From: Clarkia xantiana subsp. parviflora
Taxonomy: Eukaryota; Streptophyta; Magnoliopsida; Myrtales; Onagraceae
Direction of reading: 5' to 3'
Assembly: GCA_036873135.1 (NCBI GenBank)
Contig: JAPTYO010000017.1
Coordinates: 13,144,001-13,208,000, forward strand
Length of the DNA stretch: 64,000 nucleotides
Shown: piece after piece, positions 18,902-30,102 of the stretch
Layout of the letters: the number at the start of each line of letters is the position of its first letter
Position numbering within the stretch: position 1 is the first letter of the stretch
Program-made: the position numbers and the translations under genes
Notes under the pieces: generated by a model
The model's database searches: none
The model's input: only the letters and a program-made list of their open reading frames with translations
Told to the model about the DNA's origin: nothing

Positions 18902-21816
18902 TTCCCTCCGGGGTAGACAGGATTCGTCCTCGAATCTGAGGTCGGTTCATCGTCGGAAGGGTTGTCTCCAGCAAACGGAATAAGGTGCTTCACGTTGAAC
19001 ACATCTGAGATGTGGACATCTCCAGGGAGTTGAAGGCTGTAGGCATTAGGATTTATCTTCTCCACAATCTCCACGGGGCCAATCTTCTTTGCCGCCAATT
19101 TGCTATACCCATGAGCAGGAAAGCGATCATTGGAAAGGATAGCCCATACAAAATCGCCAACTTCAAACTCTACCGCTCGTCGTTTCAGATCAGCCCGCGC
19201 TTTGTATTGGGCCGTATGGGTGGTCAGCTGGATATGGGCCGTTTGATGGACCTGCTGGAGCTGTGAAATGAAATCCTCTGCCGTCGCATTGGCACGGACC
19301 TTGCTAGGTAGAGTAAGCAAGTCAAGGGGACCCCTGGGGGAGAAGCCATACACCACCTGAAAGGGGCTGAAGCCCGTGCTACGGTTGACATCATGATTGT
19401 GCGCGAATTCTGCCTGTGACAACTTCAAGTCCCACGACTTCGCATGGTCACCAACCAAGCTGCGTAATAAATTACCGAGAGAGCGATTGACCACCTCAGT
19501 TTGCCCATCAGTTTGAGGATGATAAGCACTACTAAAGTTCAGCTGGGTGTTGACCAAGCGCCACAAGCTCCTCCAAAAGTGGCTCAGAAAACGAGTGTCT
19601 CTGTCTGAAACAATAGATGCGGGAAGGCCATGCAGAAGATAGACATCACAAAAATACAGCTGAGCGACGTTTATAGCATCCGTCGTGCGCTTACATGGAA
19701 TGAAATGAGCCATCTTTGAAAAACGATCGACCACGACATAAATAGAGTCATTTCCGCGCTGAGTACGAGGAAGGCCAAGGACGAAGTCCATGATAACATT
19801 CGACCACGGCTGTGTAGGAATGGGTAGCGGCATATATAATCCAGCGTTAGTCGAGGCTCCTTTCGCTAGTTGGCAAATACGACAGCGAGCCACGAACTTA
19901 TCTACTTCCTTCCTCGTCGAGGGCCAATAATAAGAGGCAGAAACAAGTTGGAGAGTACGATCACGTCCCACATGACCTTCGTTATGTAACTCATGGACAA
20001 TCTTCGCACGAAGGCTGCAATCCGGAATGCATAATTGTGTGCCACGAAAGATAAACCCATCCTCTATGATAAAGTCAATATGTTCCCCTGCCTGAACCTT
20101 TGCCATCACGCCGAAAAAGAAAGGATCATCAACATACAATTCAGCGAATGATTCAAAACAGGGTACCTGAAGGCACATATCAACAAGGAGACCGTGACGC
20201 CGACTCAGGGCATCAGCCACACGATTAGAAACCCCCGCCTTGTGTTTGATCACGAAAGTGAATTGCTGTAGGTAAGAGAGCCAAGAAGCATGTCGATGAG
20301 AGATCTTATCTTGACTGCCGAGGTGCTTGAGGGAATCGTGGTCAGTATAGAGGACAAACTCCCGCTGAAAGAGATAATGACGCCAATGCTTCACCGCTTG
20401 TACCATAACATAGAACTCCATATCATAAGTGCTGAAACGAAGCTTAGCACCAGAAAGCTTCTCGCTAAAATAAGCAACAGGGCGCCCATTTTGACTAAGT
20501 ACAGCGCCAATGCCAGTCTTGGAGGCATCACAGTGAAGTTCAAACGGCTGTGTAAAATTCGGGAGCACCAATATGGGAGCAGAGGTTAATTTTTGTTTTA
20601 CCTCATGGAATGCCGCGTCAACCTCAGGGGTCCAATGAAACCTCATGCCCCTCATGCAATCCGTGATAGGAGCCATAATACCCCTGAAATGAGGTATAAA
20701 GCGCCGATAAAAGGATGCCAACCCGTGAAAACTACGCACTTCCGTGATTGATGTAGGTTGCGCCCACTTTTCAATAGCACTGATTTTGCTCGGATCATCA
20801 CGAAGTCCTTCGCTAGAAATGACATAACCCAGAAAGTTGGTTGAAGAGGTCATGAAATCACACTTAGCAGTAGCAGCAAAGAATTTGTGTTTGTGCAGGA
20901 CCGATAATACTTCCCTCAAATGGTTGAGGTGTTCCTCCGGGCTGCTGCTATAGATCAAGATGTAATCAAAAGAAACGACAACAAACTTACCAATGAACGG
21001 GTGAAGGGCTTGATTCATCACACGCATGAAAGTGCTAGGCGCATTCGAAAGCCCGAAAGGCATCACGAGCCACTCATATAAGCCTTCACGAGTTTTAAAG
21101 GCTGTCTTCCATTCGTCCACTATTCGGATCCGAATCTGATGGTAACCACTTTTTAAATGCAGTTTGCTTAACACGCAAGCACCACCCAGTTGATCTAATA
21201 AGTCATCCAAACGAGGAATGGGAAAACGATAGCGTACCTTTATCTTATTGATTGCCCGACTGTCGACACACATGCGCCAGGTGCTGTCCTTTTTGGGGGT
21301 GAGGAGGGCTGGGACAGCGCAAGGGCTAAGGCTTTCACGAATGTAACCCTTAGCGAGCAATTCTTCAACTTGCCTACGCAGCTCCTCATGTTCCTTCGGA
21401 CTCATACGATAATGCGGCCGATTAGGCAGAGCCGCACCAGGGACTAGATCAATATGGTGTTGTATATCACGCAGAGGGGGTAAGTCCGGTGGTAGGGACT
21501 CAGGGAATACGTCAGCAAATTCCTGCAGTAAGGATTGAGCTGCTACTGGCACATCACCAGACTGATTAGATGTAATTTCATGAGAGAATAATAGAAACAC
21601 TATTTTCGATTCCTCCATCGCAGCCTGAAAAGGGCCACGAGAAAGTAATGTAGTCTGTTTCTGTTCTATCGTAATAGGTGTAGTACGAGGTCTGTTCGGG
21701 ACCAGTACTATTTTTTTGCCATGAAACATAAAGGAATAAGTGTTTGAACGACCGCTATGCTGCACATCAAGGTCATATTTCCAGGGACGACCAAGAAGTA
21801 AATGACAAGCATCCAT
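18880..21816 (-). pseudogene. Element C pol: protease end, RT, RNase H, integrase
   Basis: 978 uninterrupted codons, yet RT cannot be active: motif A reads 'SKLHLKSGYHQ', with His at residue 220 where Asp is required, and the YxDD box reads 'VVSFDYILIYS' (283-285), with the second Asp changed to Tyr. RNase H (about 430-545) keeps its acidic residues ('FELHCDASKTG', 'DMEFYVMV', 'LYTDHDSLKHL', 'VADALSRR'). Integrase has the HHCC finger ('NEGHVGRDRT', 'CRICQ') and DD35E residues ('VIMDFVLGLP', 'IVSDRDTRFLS', 'QTDGQTEVVNRSL'). The last residues (from NDAG) are encoded inside the 3' LTR. A one-base frameshift near 21810 separates it from the gag-protease frame. Confidence 0.9.
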
Positions 21817-23195
21817 GGAACCACATCACAAGAAATCTGATCATTATAAGTAGTACCAATAGAGAACTGCACAAGGGCACGTTTAGAGACAGTGACATCC
21901 ATACCCTTTTTCAGCCAAGCGAGCTTATACGTCTTCGGATGATCGTCCACAGTGAGACCCAATTTCGTGACTGCCGTATCTGAGATCACGTTCTCACAGC
22001 TGCCTGTGTCAATAATGAAATTGCACACTTTACCGCTGATAGTGCATGTAGACTGGAACAGGTTGGTACGCAACCATGAAGAATCTGCCTCTGGGGCCTG
22101 AGGAGTCAAAAACGTGCGTCGAACCATCAAGAGAGGGCCAGTATCTCCGGTGACATGCTCCTCAACTACGTCATCACTGGGGGAATAATCATCATACATA
22201 GGATTATCATAAACAACAAAAGAGTCATCTACCTCACCAACATCATTCGAGAAGAGACCCTGCGTGTCAGGAGCTGATTTACGACACTCCGATTGTCGAT
22301 GGCCAGGTTCACCGCACTTGAAACATCTCAGTCCTCCGCCACCGCGACCTTGAGGGGGTGCCGTAGCAGCACGAGCAGTTGGAGGGGTTGTCTGCTCGGC
22401 AATTCCACGAGGGGTGGGTGTCAATGGACCAGCCCCTGAACCAGATTGGCGGAGTCCAACATTGGTACGGCGAGCTGCCTGCTTTTCTGCTTGTAAAGCA
22501 CGTTGATATGCTTCAGTCACGATCAAAGGATCAAACATGTTCAGCACATCCTGTAATTGCAGACGCAAACCACCAATATAACGCGAGACCATATGAGCCG
22601 GAGATTCAGAAAGGTCATTACGAGCTTGCAATTGGTAGAACTCCTGAGTATAATCGTCAACAGAACGAGCACCCTGACGGATCAACTGGAAGCGTTGGTA
22701 CACTTCCCGCTCATAATTGTAGGGCAAGAAGGCATCTCTGATTTTTTTCTTAAACTTATGTCAGGTGTTGATTTTTGGCTTACCGTGTCGAACACGAGAT
22801 TTCTTCAATTGTTGCCACCATGCTTGAGCGTGGCCACGCAGACTGGTAGCAACCAAGGGCACACGTTTGTCGTCTGGAACCTCCTTGAAATCCAGCACTT
22901 CTTCCACCTGAGCTAGCCAATCAAGAAATTCATCGCTTTTAAGGCCACCACCGAACTCTGGTATGTCTATCCGAAATCCGATCTCCCAACGTCGATCGTG
23001 TGCAGGTTGGTTGACTCGTGCAAACGGGTTTTCAGCTGGGGGTGTTTCGTCTTCCACCTCCTCCTCCTCCTCATAATAGAAATCATCAAATCGCTGGGTC
23101 AGTTCGTCGATCCAGCGTTGTTGTTCTTCAATAATTCGTTGTTGGTCGTCATAAACACGTCGCCATTCGGCCGGTGGACGTCCTCTTGGTGGCAT
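21708..23195 (-). pseudogene. Element C gag and protease N-terminus
   Basis: Starts at the ATG 23195-23193 (MPPRGRPPAEW), shortly after the primer binding site. A coiled-coil acidic head is followed by the gag domain ('IPEFGGGLKSDEFLDWL', 'HAQAWWQQL'). A TGA at 22763-22761 interrupts the frame, which continues with '[13 protein letters not shown]', '[10 protein letters not shown]', a perfect CCHC knuckle '[14 protein letters not shown]' and the protease active site '[13 protein letters not shown]'. The stop sits where a Trp is usual, so TGG to TGA would explain it. Structural and RNA-binding protein of the particle. Confidence 0.85.
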
Positions 23196-23214
23196 CTCGC
23201 AGGATCGAATGGAA

Positions 23215-23227
23215 TCTAATACCACTC
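23215..23227 (-). promoter_or_regulatory. Primer binding site of element C
   Basis: On the minus strand, GAG then TGGTATTAGATTC follows the 5' LTR. TGGTAT.AGA fits the initiator-tRNA-Met primer site (TGGTATCAGAGC) with mismatches, the usual primer for chromoviruses. Confidence 0.6.
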
Positions 23228-23607
23228 TGATGCAGCGTGATAGGAAGCGCAAATTCGTTGATTCTAAGAATACCCAAAAATTGACGCTGATTTGAGGAAA
23301 AACCTCAATTTTCTGATTTATCAATAAACTGAATGCAAATTCGTCCAACAATGTTGAAAATTGCGAACAAAATTGCGTAATAACCGAAAATAACGAACAA
23401 ATCCCGAATAAACTAAAAATTGCAAAAAAGACCCGAAATAATATTAAAACGCGATTTTGAAGCCCTAAACGATGGAATTTGGCCAAAAAGCAGTGTATTT
23501 CACGGCGTAGCACTATTTCTAATTGAAAAACACTATTCACGCGCCAAAATCCGAACGTCCGCCCGAAAAACACTATTCACGAAATCTATTCGGTTTCGCC
23601 TGCATCA
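23228..23607 (-). repeat. 5' LTR of element C
   Basis: 380 bp, partner of 18488-18901. An ATG-initiated reading frame on the minus strand runs from inside this LTR through to gag, but the conserved gag start is the later ATG at 23195. Confidence 0.9.
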
Positions 23608-23612
23608 CTAAA

Positions 23613-24211
23613 TCAAGGCCAAACGAAGTCACGAAAGGGCTAGCCATGTAAGAAATTGGACTCACCGAAACAAAGCAAGTTCAAATTGCTACTCGCCCTC
23701 ACCCAAAGACCCACGCGCCGCCGCCGCCGTCTTCACGCGCCACCGCAGCCGTCTCACGCGCCGTATCCCTTGTCTCACGCGACGCCTCCCTTGTCTCGCC
23801 TCCATGATTACATCATACTACGTGCTTGCATCATTTTCCATGTTTACATCATGCTTCATGATTACATACATGTTCTCCAATTCCATATTATTCTAAGTGT
23901 TTTGCTTGTTGCATGATTACGTCATTCATTTACTATACCGTCATCTACATAGTGGCAACGTGTTATATGCTTACTTCATGTACCATGATACTATCACATT
24001 GCATGTTTCTTTATTATTACAAGTATTTCACTCGTCACATGATATTGCGAATATAATTGCATGTCATTGTACGCATGTCATTATGATCTCAACACTCGAA
24101 TTGACAAACAGGCCACCCCTGAGGTCAGTATCGAACCTAAATTGGACGATTATCTTATCTTTGAAAAGAGTCAAGCACGGGTTTTGAACCACTACTTGAC
24201 TCGGGGGCAAG
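23613..24211 (+). other. A 3' region and polypurine tract
   Basis: Non-coding end of element A. 23690-23790 is GC-rich (GCCGCCGCCGCC) and resembles 32520-32640 in G and 44620-44800 in F; in all three it lies on the upstream side of the antisense gene, where a 5' leader would be. The tract ACTTGACTCGGGGGCAAG (24194-24211) immediately before the LTR is the polypurine tract, shared in form with F (45541-45556) and, reversed, G (31869-31885). Confidence 0.65.
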
Positions 24212-24883
24212 TGTTAGATATCTATCCAATTCGGGTTCGTATTTACATTTCGGGCCTCGTAAAATATCCCAAAACCCGTAAAAAAACCCTTCGCGGACAC
24301 CCAAGTCTAAAACGGTCTGGGATACGCGCAATTCCCGGGCCGAAGGACTTCCGGATTGCCCTAAGGCAATCCGGACCCGTTCCAGATTGTTAAACAATCA
24401 GGGTAGGTCCGGATTACCGTTTTTCTTCGTACGCTCACCCCTATTAATTTTCCAAGTGCGAGAAGTCGGTGCATGCATAGTCCGCCTTGATGAAGGTATA
24501 CGTCTTCCTTACATACCGACATCAAGTAGTTCAAAACTGGGCATGATCCTTAGGTTCCCTATAAATAGGGGCCTAGGTCTCCCATTCTAGACAACTCCTC
24601 CCTCATTTTTGGACTCTGGATGCTCTGACTTCTCTCTAAGGTTTTCTCGCTCTAGAATTTCTAACTTGAGCGTCGGAGTGGGCCCAACCAGCATTCCCCC
24701 CTCCCACGCTGGTTACTGCCCCTCGTGCAGGACCCGAAGGTCAAAAGTTCGAGGTCGAGGACTGAAAGATTAGCTCGGTGATTGTGTTTTAAGGATCACG
24801 GCGTTCCCGTCCTTATACACACATATCGAGCCCGTTCGTGAAAAAGGAAGGCCGAAGCTGCCCAGGTGGAAGCGAACATAACA
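24212..24883 (+). repeat. 3' LTR of element A
   Basis: 672 bp from TGTTAGATATC to CATAACA. TATA-like TATAAATA at 24560-24567. Contains the stem-loop pair corresponding to 1307-1357 in the 5' LTR, with the loops and some stem bases changed. Followed by target duplication GCGCC at 24884-24888. Confidence 0.9.
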
Positions 24884-25207
24884 GCGCCCATGTGTATTCC
24901 TCAGATATTCTCTTCAACAAAGTGCATACCGTTATCTTGATCCATCGACGAATAGAATATTCATTTCACAACATGTATTTTTTGAGGAGGATGTGTTCCC
25001 TTTCAGCTCAGCACGAACTGAAGCAAATGGTACCTCAGTACCTCAACTCTTCATGTCTTGGAGTCCCGCATTGGAACAACCCTATGGTAACATACCCTTC
25101 ATGAACACGCTATCCCCGGCAGTGGACCCTCAGGCATTGACAATTACTGCAGGTCAGTCACCTGACGCGGTTCAAGATTCCTTGATAGCTAGCTCGGACA
25201 ACCCATC

Positions 25208-25239
<32 letters not shown>

Positions 25240-26848
25240 CCGTGCATCTTCATAGGCAAACGAAACCTCGGGTAATGCTACGCGAGCTCATTCTGTGGTT
25301 ACTCGGTTTCAGAATAAAATTTTTAAATAGAAGCATATGTTTGTGGCCACTAAACACCCACTCCCCGACTATATTGAACCGTCGTCGGCATCTCAAGAAT
25401 CCCAAGTGGAAGGCCGCCATGATGGAAGGATATGACGCTCTCATAAGGAACAATACACGGGAACTTGTTCCTCCATAACCGCATATGAACATTGTTGGGA
25501 GCAAGTGGGTATTCCGAATCAAGCAAAATCCCGATGGCAGCATACAGCGCTACAAAGCGTGACTTGTCGCAAAAGGTTTTCATCAACGTCCGGGTCTTAA
25601 CTATAAAGAGACATTCAGCCATGTTGTCAAGCCAAGCACAGTTCGTCTCATTCTTTCCCTTGCTGAGTGATGAGGTTTTTATGAGACAACCAACCGGGTT
25701 TGTTAACACGGCCTCTTCAAAAGCCGTATGTCGTCTCCGCCAGGCCATTTATGGGCTCAAACAAGCTCCTTGTGCTTGGTTCATTGACCTACGGTCCTTC
25801 ATAATCGCATATGGTTTCATCTGCTCCAAATCGGACAACTCGCTCTTCACGTACAACAAAGGGGATGTTCGGGCATTCCTTCTAGTCTATGTTGATGATA
25901 TCATTGTTACAGTGAGCTTTATTGTGTTTATTACAAGTTTTATTGAAGATTTGTCGGCTCGCTTCTTCCTTAAGGACATTGGTCCGCTTCACTAATTTCT
26001 AGGAGTTGATGTTCTCCAAATGAAGAATGGTTTGTTTTTATCACAAACTAAGTATATCCGGGAGCTCCAAGAACGAGTCAATATGGTTGGTGCAAAAGAT
26101 GTTTCTACACCGATCATCGTCAAGCCACTACTCAAGCTTGACGATGGCTCAGTGTTGACTAATGCTACCACCTATCAAAGCATCATTGAAGCCATACAAT
26201 ACTTTTCATTTACTCGGCCTGACATTAGCTTCCCCGTTAACGATCTATCTAAGTTTATGCATAAACCTATGGAGCTCCTTTGGGTGGCCGTGAAACGATT
26301 GTTGTGTTATCTAAAAGTCACTATCCAATATGGCCTTTTTTTTCATGCCCAGTCTCCGCTGCGTCTTCGGGTATTTTCTGATGCTGATTGGGCCACAAAT
26401 CCAGTTGATTGTACCTCCAAAACAGCGTATCTAGTCTATCTTGGGCACAATGTGATCTCTTGGAGCTCTCACCGTCAACGATGCGTTACTCGATCCTCTA
26501 CGGAAGCTGAATATAATGCACTTGCGGATGCCGCTGCTGAGTCCGTCTGGGTTCGCTCTCTTCTCCAAGAACTTGGTGTTGTCTTGGATTGATCTCCAGT
26601 TCTATACTACGACAATGACAGGGCCACCAAGTTATGTGTGAATCCTGTTTTTCACTCCCGCATGATGCACATTGCCGTTGCTTACCACTTTGTTCGAGCA
26701 CAAGTACAACAAGGCTCTCTTTGAGTTCTTCATGTCTCCATGAATGATCAACTTGCCGATTCTCTTACAAAGCCACTCTCTCGGGGTGATTCAAAAAAAA
26801 TCATGACAAGATTAGAATTCTCTCTGGTACGTCCTTCTTACGGGGGCG
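24884..26848 (+). pseudogene. Ty1/copia pol: integrase end, RT and RNase H (copy 1)
   Basis: Resumes the copia fragment broken at 1166. The order is integrase C-terminus ('IEYSFHNMYFLR'), proline-rich spacer including a 30 bp C run, RT and RNase H. Readable RT parts are 'AIYGLKQAPCAWF' and 'LLVYVDDIIVTV' (catalytic YVDD near 25890). RNase H has 'VFSDADWATN', 'HNVISWSSHRQ', 'RSSTEAEYNALADAA'. Relative to the second copy about 66 bp are lost near 25662, removing the RT segment before 'LSDEVFM'. Stops occur near 25478, 25996 and 26592. Element lacks everything before the integrase C-terminus. Confidence 0.85.
25209..25238 (+). repeat. Poly-C tract of 30 bases
   Basis: Uninterrupted run of 30 C in the proline-rich linker between integrase and RT of the copia remnant. 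The second copy has 24 C at 48028-48051. Read in frame it encodes only proline. Confidence 0.95.
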
Positions 26849-27046
26849 TATTAGGGATATAGGTTAGGAAATAAATAATGTTTTATTTATTCATAGTATC
26901 TTCTTAGATTACTTTCTATAAATTAATATATCTATTTCCTATTTCCTTACTTTTGTACCTCATGTATATCAACAGTGGGCCTTCTTGGCGTGCCAATAAC
27001 AATGTCAGTGGGCCTTTTACCTGGTTTATTAAACTAAGGGCCAACA
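26849..27046 (+). repeat. 3' LTR of the copia fragment (copy 1)
   Basis: 198 bp from TATTAGGG (expected TGTTAGGG) to GGGCCAACA, immediately after the purine run CGGGGGCG that serves as polypurine tract. The second copy, 49720-49917, has the same length and ends. No 5' LTR is seen. Confidence 0.6.
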
Positions 27047-28490
27047 TCACTCAACCTAAGGTTCTCCATGAACAGAGTCGTGTACCAGATGAGGGTGTCG
27101 AATGAAGGCATGGCAAAAAATGTTACATCAAGTACTGACCCTACCTCTGAAATACCTGGGTAAGACCAGCATCATATCTCCCAAACTTAACATCTTTATT
27201 CATGTCTCCATTTGGGGGTAGGTACCAAAGTGTGAGGGAGTAGGTACCAAAGTGTGGCATTAATCACGTCACAGTAAGCCAACGCCAAAACCTGTAGTGA
27301 ATCATGATTAATGTCAGTAGGTTTGAACCTACCCAGTGTTTGCACTGCTCCATCCTACACTATGGTCCCATCACGGTCAACTCATGAACTTTTGCACCAA
27401 ACTTGAATGGTATAACGAGGTTCATCCTTTGATTTACCTGTAGTAAAACACATACATTTTGGTATTGTTAAAACAAAGATAATGTAGACAGACCAGTATA
27501 ACAATGTCTGTAAATAGACAGTATAACACTACCTAATAATCAAGAATGAGCTATTTTAAGTAAGACTTCAAAGTCTATCCGAATACAGACACAACAAAAG
27601 CAACTCAATATAAAACCTTATGAAACAAACTACATGGGCTAATAAAGTAACTCTATATCAACCAAATTAAAGTAACTCTAATATAACAATCTAAATTTCG
27701 TTATTTCAGATTGTAAAGTTTAAAGGGTTTAAGAAATTCAGTTAGTGAAGTTTTAGTAAAATCGTTCAAATTTGTCTAATTATCAAAAAGAAGACTTCTT
27801 GTTAAACACATTCTACTGATGTAAACACAAATGCCTAACTGATTAAAATCCATACCTAATACTTAAAAATGCCAAAATTACATCAAGTAAACCAAAAATA
27901 GCTTATGAAAACACTTGCATGCTTTAATTTGCTTCACTTTCATGTATCCAGATAATGAAGAAGAATCATTCATTCTTGAGCTCATTCCACGAATCTGGCA
28001 TAATCAGAATGGTTGACCTAATTTCTTAATTCACAGACTAAGAAAGAAAAATATGATTCAAATAGCAGCATCATAACACCTAACTCTTTTTTTTAACAAA
28101 AATCGTCCACATTCGGTCAAACCCTAGATTCTAAACAGAAAAATTGACACTAATGGGAGTAGGAACGTAACCTAGAGAGTTACTCATGGCTAAAACCGAT
28201 GATCCACGAGAGGCAGTCATGGAAAACAACGGGCAAACTGTCGAAAGAAGGTAGGACGAGATGGCAGAGGCTCACAATCAGATGTGACGAACCACGGTGA
28301 AAGCTTGAAGGAGAGCACGGGAGAACAGCCAAGGACGATCGAGATCGCCAGACGGGGATTGATGAGATGAAGAGATTGAGGGTTGTGGAGAGGATTTCGC
28401 TGTTGGGTGAAGAAGAAGAGAGTGTGACTGTTTGCATTCTGGAGGGAAATCAGAAGAAGTAATCAGGTAAAAGGGTGGTCTTTTCATGAT
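27047..28490 (-). pseudogene. Piece of an unidentified spliced gene (copy 1)
   Basis: On the minus strand, 28490-28180 looks like a 5' leader/first exon: CT-rich ('CTCTCTTCTTCTTCACCC') with an ATG-initiated frame of 69-85 codons that is preserved in copy 2. AT-rich intron-like DNA follows (28180-27445), then an exon-like block 27440-27080 after CCTGTAG-type borders. In copy 2 the exon block reads as an open 65-codon frame ('GRFKPTDINHDSLQVL', 'YYDMINATLWYLPPNGD'); in copy 1 it is broken by a 20 bp insertion near 27225 duplicating 'GGTAGGTACCAAAGTGTG'. I do not recognise the protein. It follows the copia LTR directly. Confidence 0.5.
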
Positions 28491-29204
28491 TTAATTTTCT
28501 TTTTTTTTTTTTAAATTTTTTTTATTGGTCACGTGTAGCTCACATGTTCATTTAATGGGAAAACAAATGGAATGTTAAAAAAAAGACCAAATGTATAAAA
28601 TGTGAAAACGTATGGTACCAAAATTAGGAAAAAAAACATGTTAAACCAAAAGCCAAAATTTGTCAAATATGTTGGACTTATTAACCTTTCTTTTTATCTA
28701 AAGATTTGCTGCATTTTTCAAGTTTGAGCTACACCTCTTGACATCGGTTAAAGTCTCAAAATTTAGGTTTTAAATATTTCAACTTTTTTATATTTATCGA
28801 GTTGTTTGAAATTTAGACTTGAATACTCTTTCACTTTGAAGCGATTGGGGTTATCTTTATGTTTTGAGCTACACAAGTTTATGGATTATACACTTTGGTG
28901 TGTATTTTAAATTTTAGTAAAAAAGAAAAACAGGTTTAGAACTGGTTCTACTATGGTTCAATTATAGGACCTAAATTCCAGTTTGATTCTTGTATGGTAC
29001 ATGGAACTGACGGAACCCTAAATCCGGTTCCAGATTGGTTCTGAACTAGTTCGGCTCAGAACCTAACCATGCACAGCTCTATTGATGATATGATGGTGAA
29101 GCTGTTGCATTACACTGTTGAGAGGACACGTGGGCAGCGTCAATTGATGGAAAATGAAATGGAAAACAGATTTATATAGATGTATATATATATAATGGGA
29201 CTAA
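28491..29204. other. Non-coding end of duplicated segment, copy 1
   Basis: No gene. Closely matches 51355-52064 in copy 2 (for example the 'GGTTTAGAACTGGTTCTACT' block at 28931). Ends at TAA (29202-29204), the target site of the MITE. Confidence 0.8.
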
Positions 29205-29855
29205 GAGCACTTTCAATGGGCAAATATGTTAGGACATTTTGCCTATGTGGAAGAGAGAGTGAAGGACATTTTATGTCTTACCACTAATTGTCCTTGTATA
29301 AACATTTTCTCTTTCCTCTAAGTTGTCCTAAGGACATTTGTGTTTTCAAGATAAAAAATAATTAATTTTTAATAACAATAAAAAATAACTTACAAATTTA
29401 ATAATAAAAATGATGGTAACATTTGTAATATTAAATTGTTATATATTATATACCTAGTGGCCTCTTTACGTTGAAGTCTACTTTGAGTAATTAATTATGT
29501 AACTTTATTATTTAGTATAAAATTTAATGCAATAAAATTTTCTATTTTATAATATTATTAATGATTTAAATCATGTATTTTTTAAATATTTCACAGATAA
29601 TTACTTGAATAAAACATTGATTTGTATGTATGATAGTATAATTAGTTAATTAAAAAAATTATAAGTAAATATATTTTATTTATTTATATCATATAAAAAT
29701 CATATAAATCCAAAATGGCTTATCTAATGTGTCCAAAATGACTTTTGCCCATTGTGAATACTTTGGCCAAATTCCATTATTCTCTTTCTTCAATGATATG
29801 GCGATGACGTGGCGGTAAATGTCCTTCAAAATGTCTTTTGCCATTGGAAGTGCTC
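29205..29855. mobile_element. MITE, 651 bp, probably PIF/Harbinger (Tourist-like)
   Basis: AT-rich, non-coding, with ~19 bp terminal inverted repeats (GAGCACTTTCAATGG at the left; the right end is the complement of GAGCACTTCCAATGG). It is flanked by TAA at 29202-29204 and 29856-29858. Paralogous empty sites at 46280-46290 and 52056-52066 read ACTAAGTAAC without it. A 3 bp TAA duplication points to PIF/Harbinger; reading the duplication as CTAAG is the alternative. No transposase. Confidence 0.8.
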
Positions 29856-29858
29856 TAA

Positions 29859-30102
29859 GTAACAGTTGGGGCCTCCGGAATTAATTATACATTCACAAAT
29901 GAATGGGAGAGAGAAAACAATCAGTCCTCTGTATATATGCCCCACCACGACGACTATGGGATCATGTGAGAAGTAGGAGACTCGATCCTCGAATAAGAAG
30001 TAGGAGAGAAAAATCACCACCCTCTCTACAGAAGGAAGCATAATCTTATCATGGGTCCCACTGCACGGAACGGGGGATTTGGGTGAGATAGTGGGTAGAT
30101 TT
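29859..30102 (+). repeat. Repeat module M, copy 1
   Basis: About 245 bp starting near GTAACAGTTGGGGCCTCC and ending GTGGGTAGATTT. Also at 46273-46522 and, shortened, at 52049-52131. It contains 'TATATATGCCCCACCACGA', possibly a promoter-like stretch. Module copies stand at the outer right edge of both segment copies and to the left of copy 2. Confidence 0.7.

Larger units (their letters stand above)
18488..23607 (-). mobile_element. Ty3/gypsy element C (chromovirus-like), minus strand
   Basis: 5120 bp element with LTRs at 23228-23607 (5') and 18488-18901 (3'), both bounded by TGATGCAG...CTGCATCA. The flanking pentamers are ATAAA (18483-18487) and CTAAA (23608-23612), a target duplication with one mismatch. 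Gene order is gag, protease, RT, RNase H, integrase, the usual Ty3 order, with only one RNase H. The pol frame runs into the 3' LTR, as I recall for CRM-type chromoviruses, but no chromodomain or CR motif could be confirmed. Broken by an in-frame stop, a frameshift and RT active-site substitutions. Confidence 0.9.
1167..24883 (+). mobile_element. Tat-type Ty3/gypsy element A, with B and C nested in it
   Basis: LTR retrotransposon with flanking 5 bp target duplication GCGCC (1162-1166 and 24884-24888) inside copia DNA. Removing nested elements B (3111-12111, plus one TSD copy) and C (18488-23607) leaves about 9.6 kb: 5' LTR, a gag remnant, protease, RT, RNase H, archaeal-type RNase H, integrase, a repeat-rich 3' region with an antisense gene, polypurine tract and 3' LTR. 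Gene order and the dual RNase H place it in the Tat branch. Nearly all of gag and the primer binding site are deleted and the rest is frameshifted, so it is not autonomous. The LTR start is GG instead of TG at the 5' end. Confidence 0.85.
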
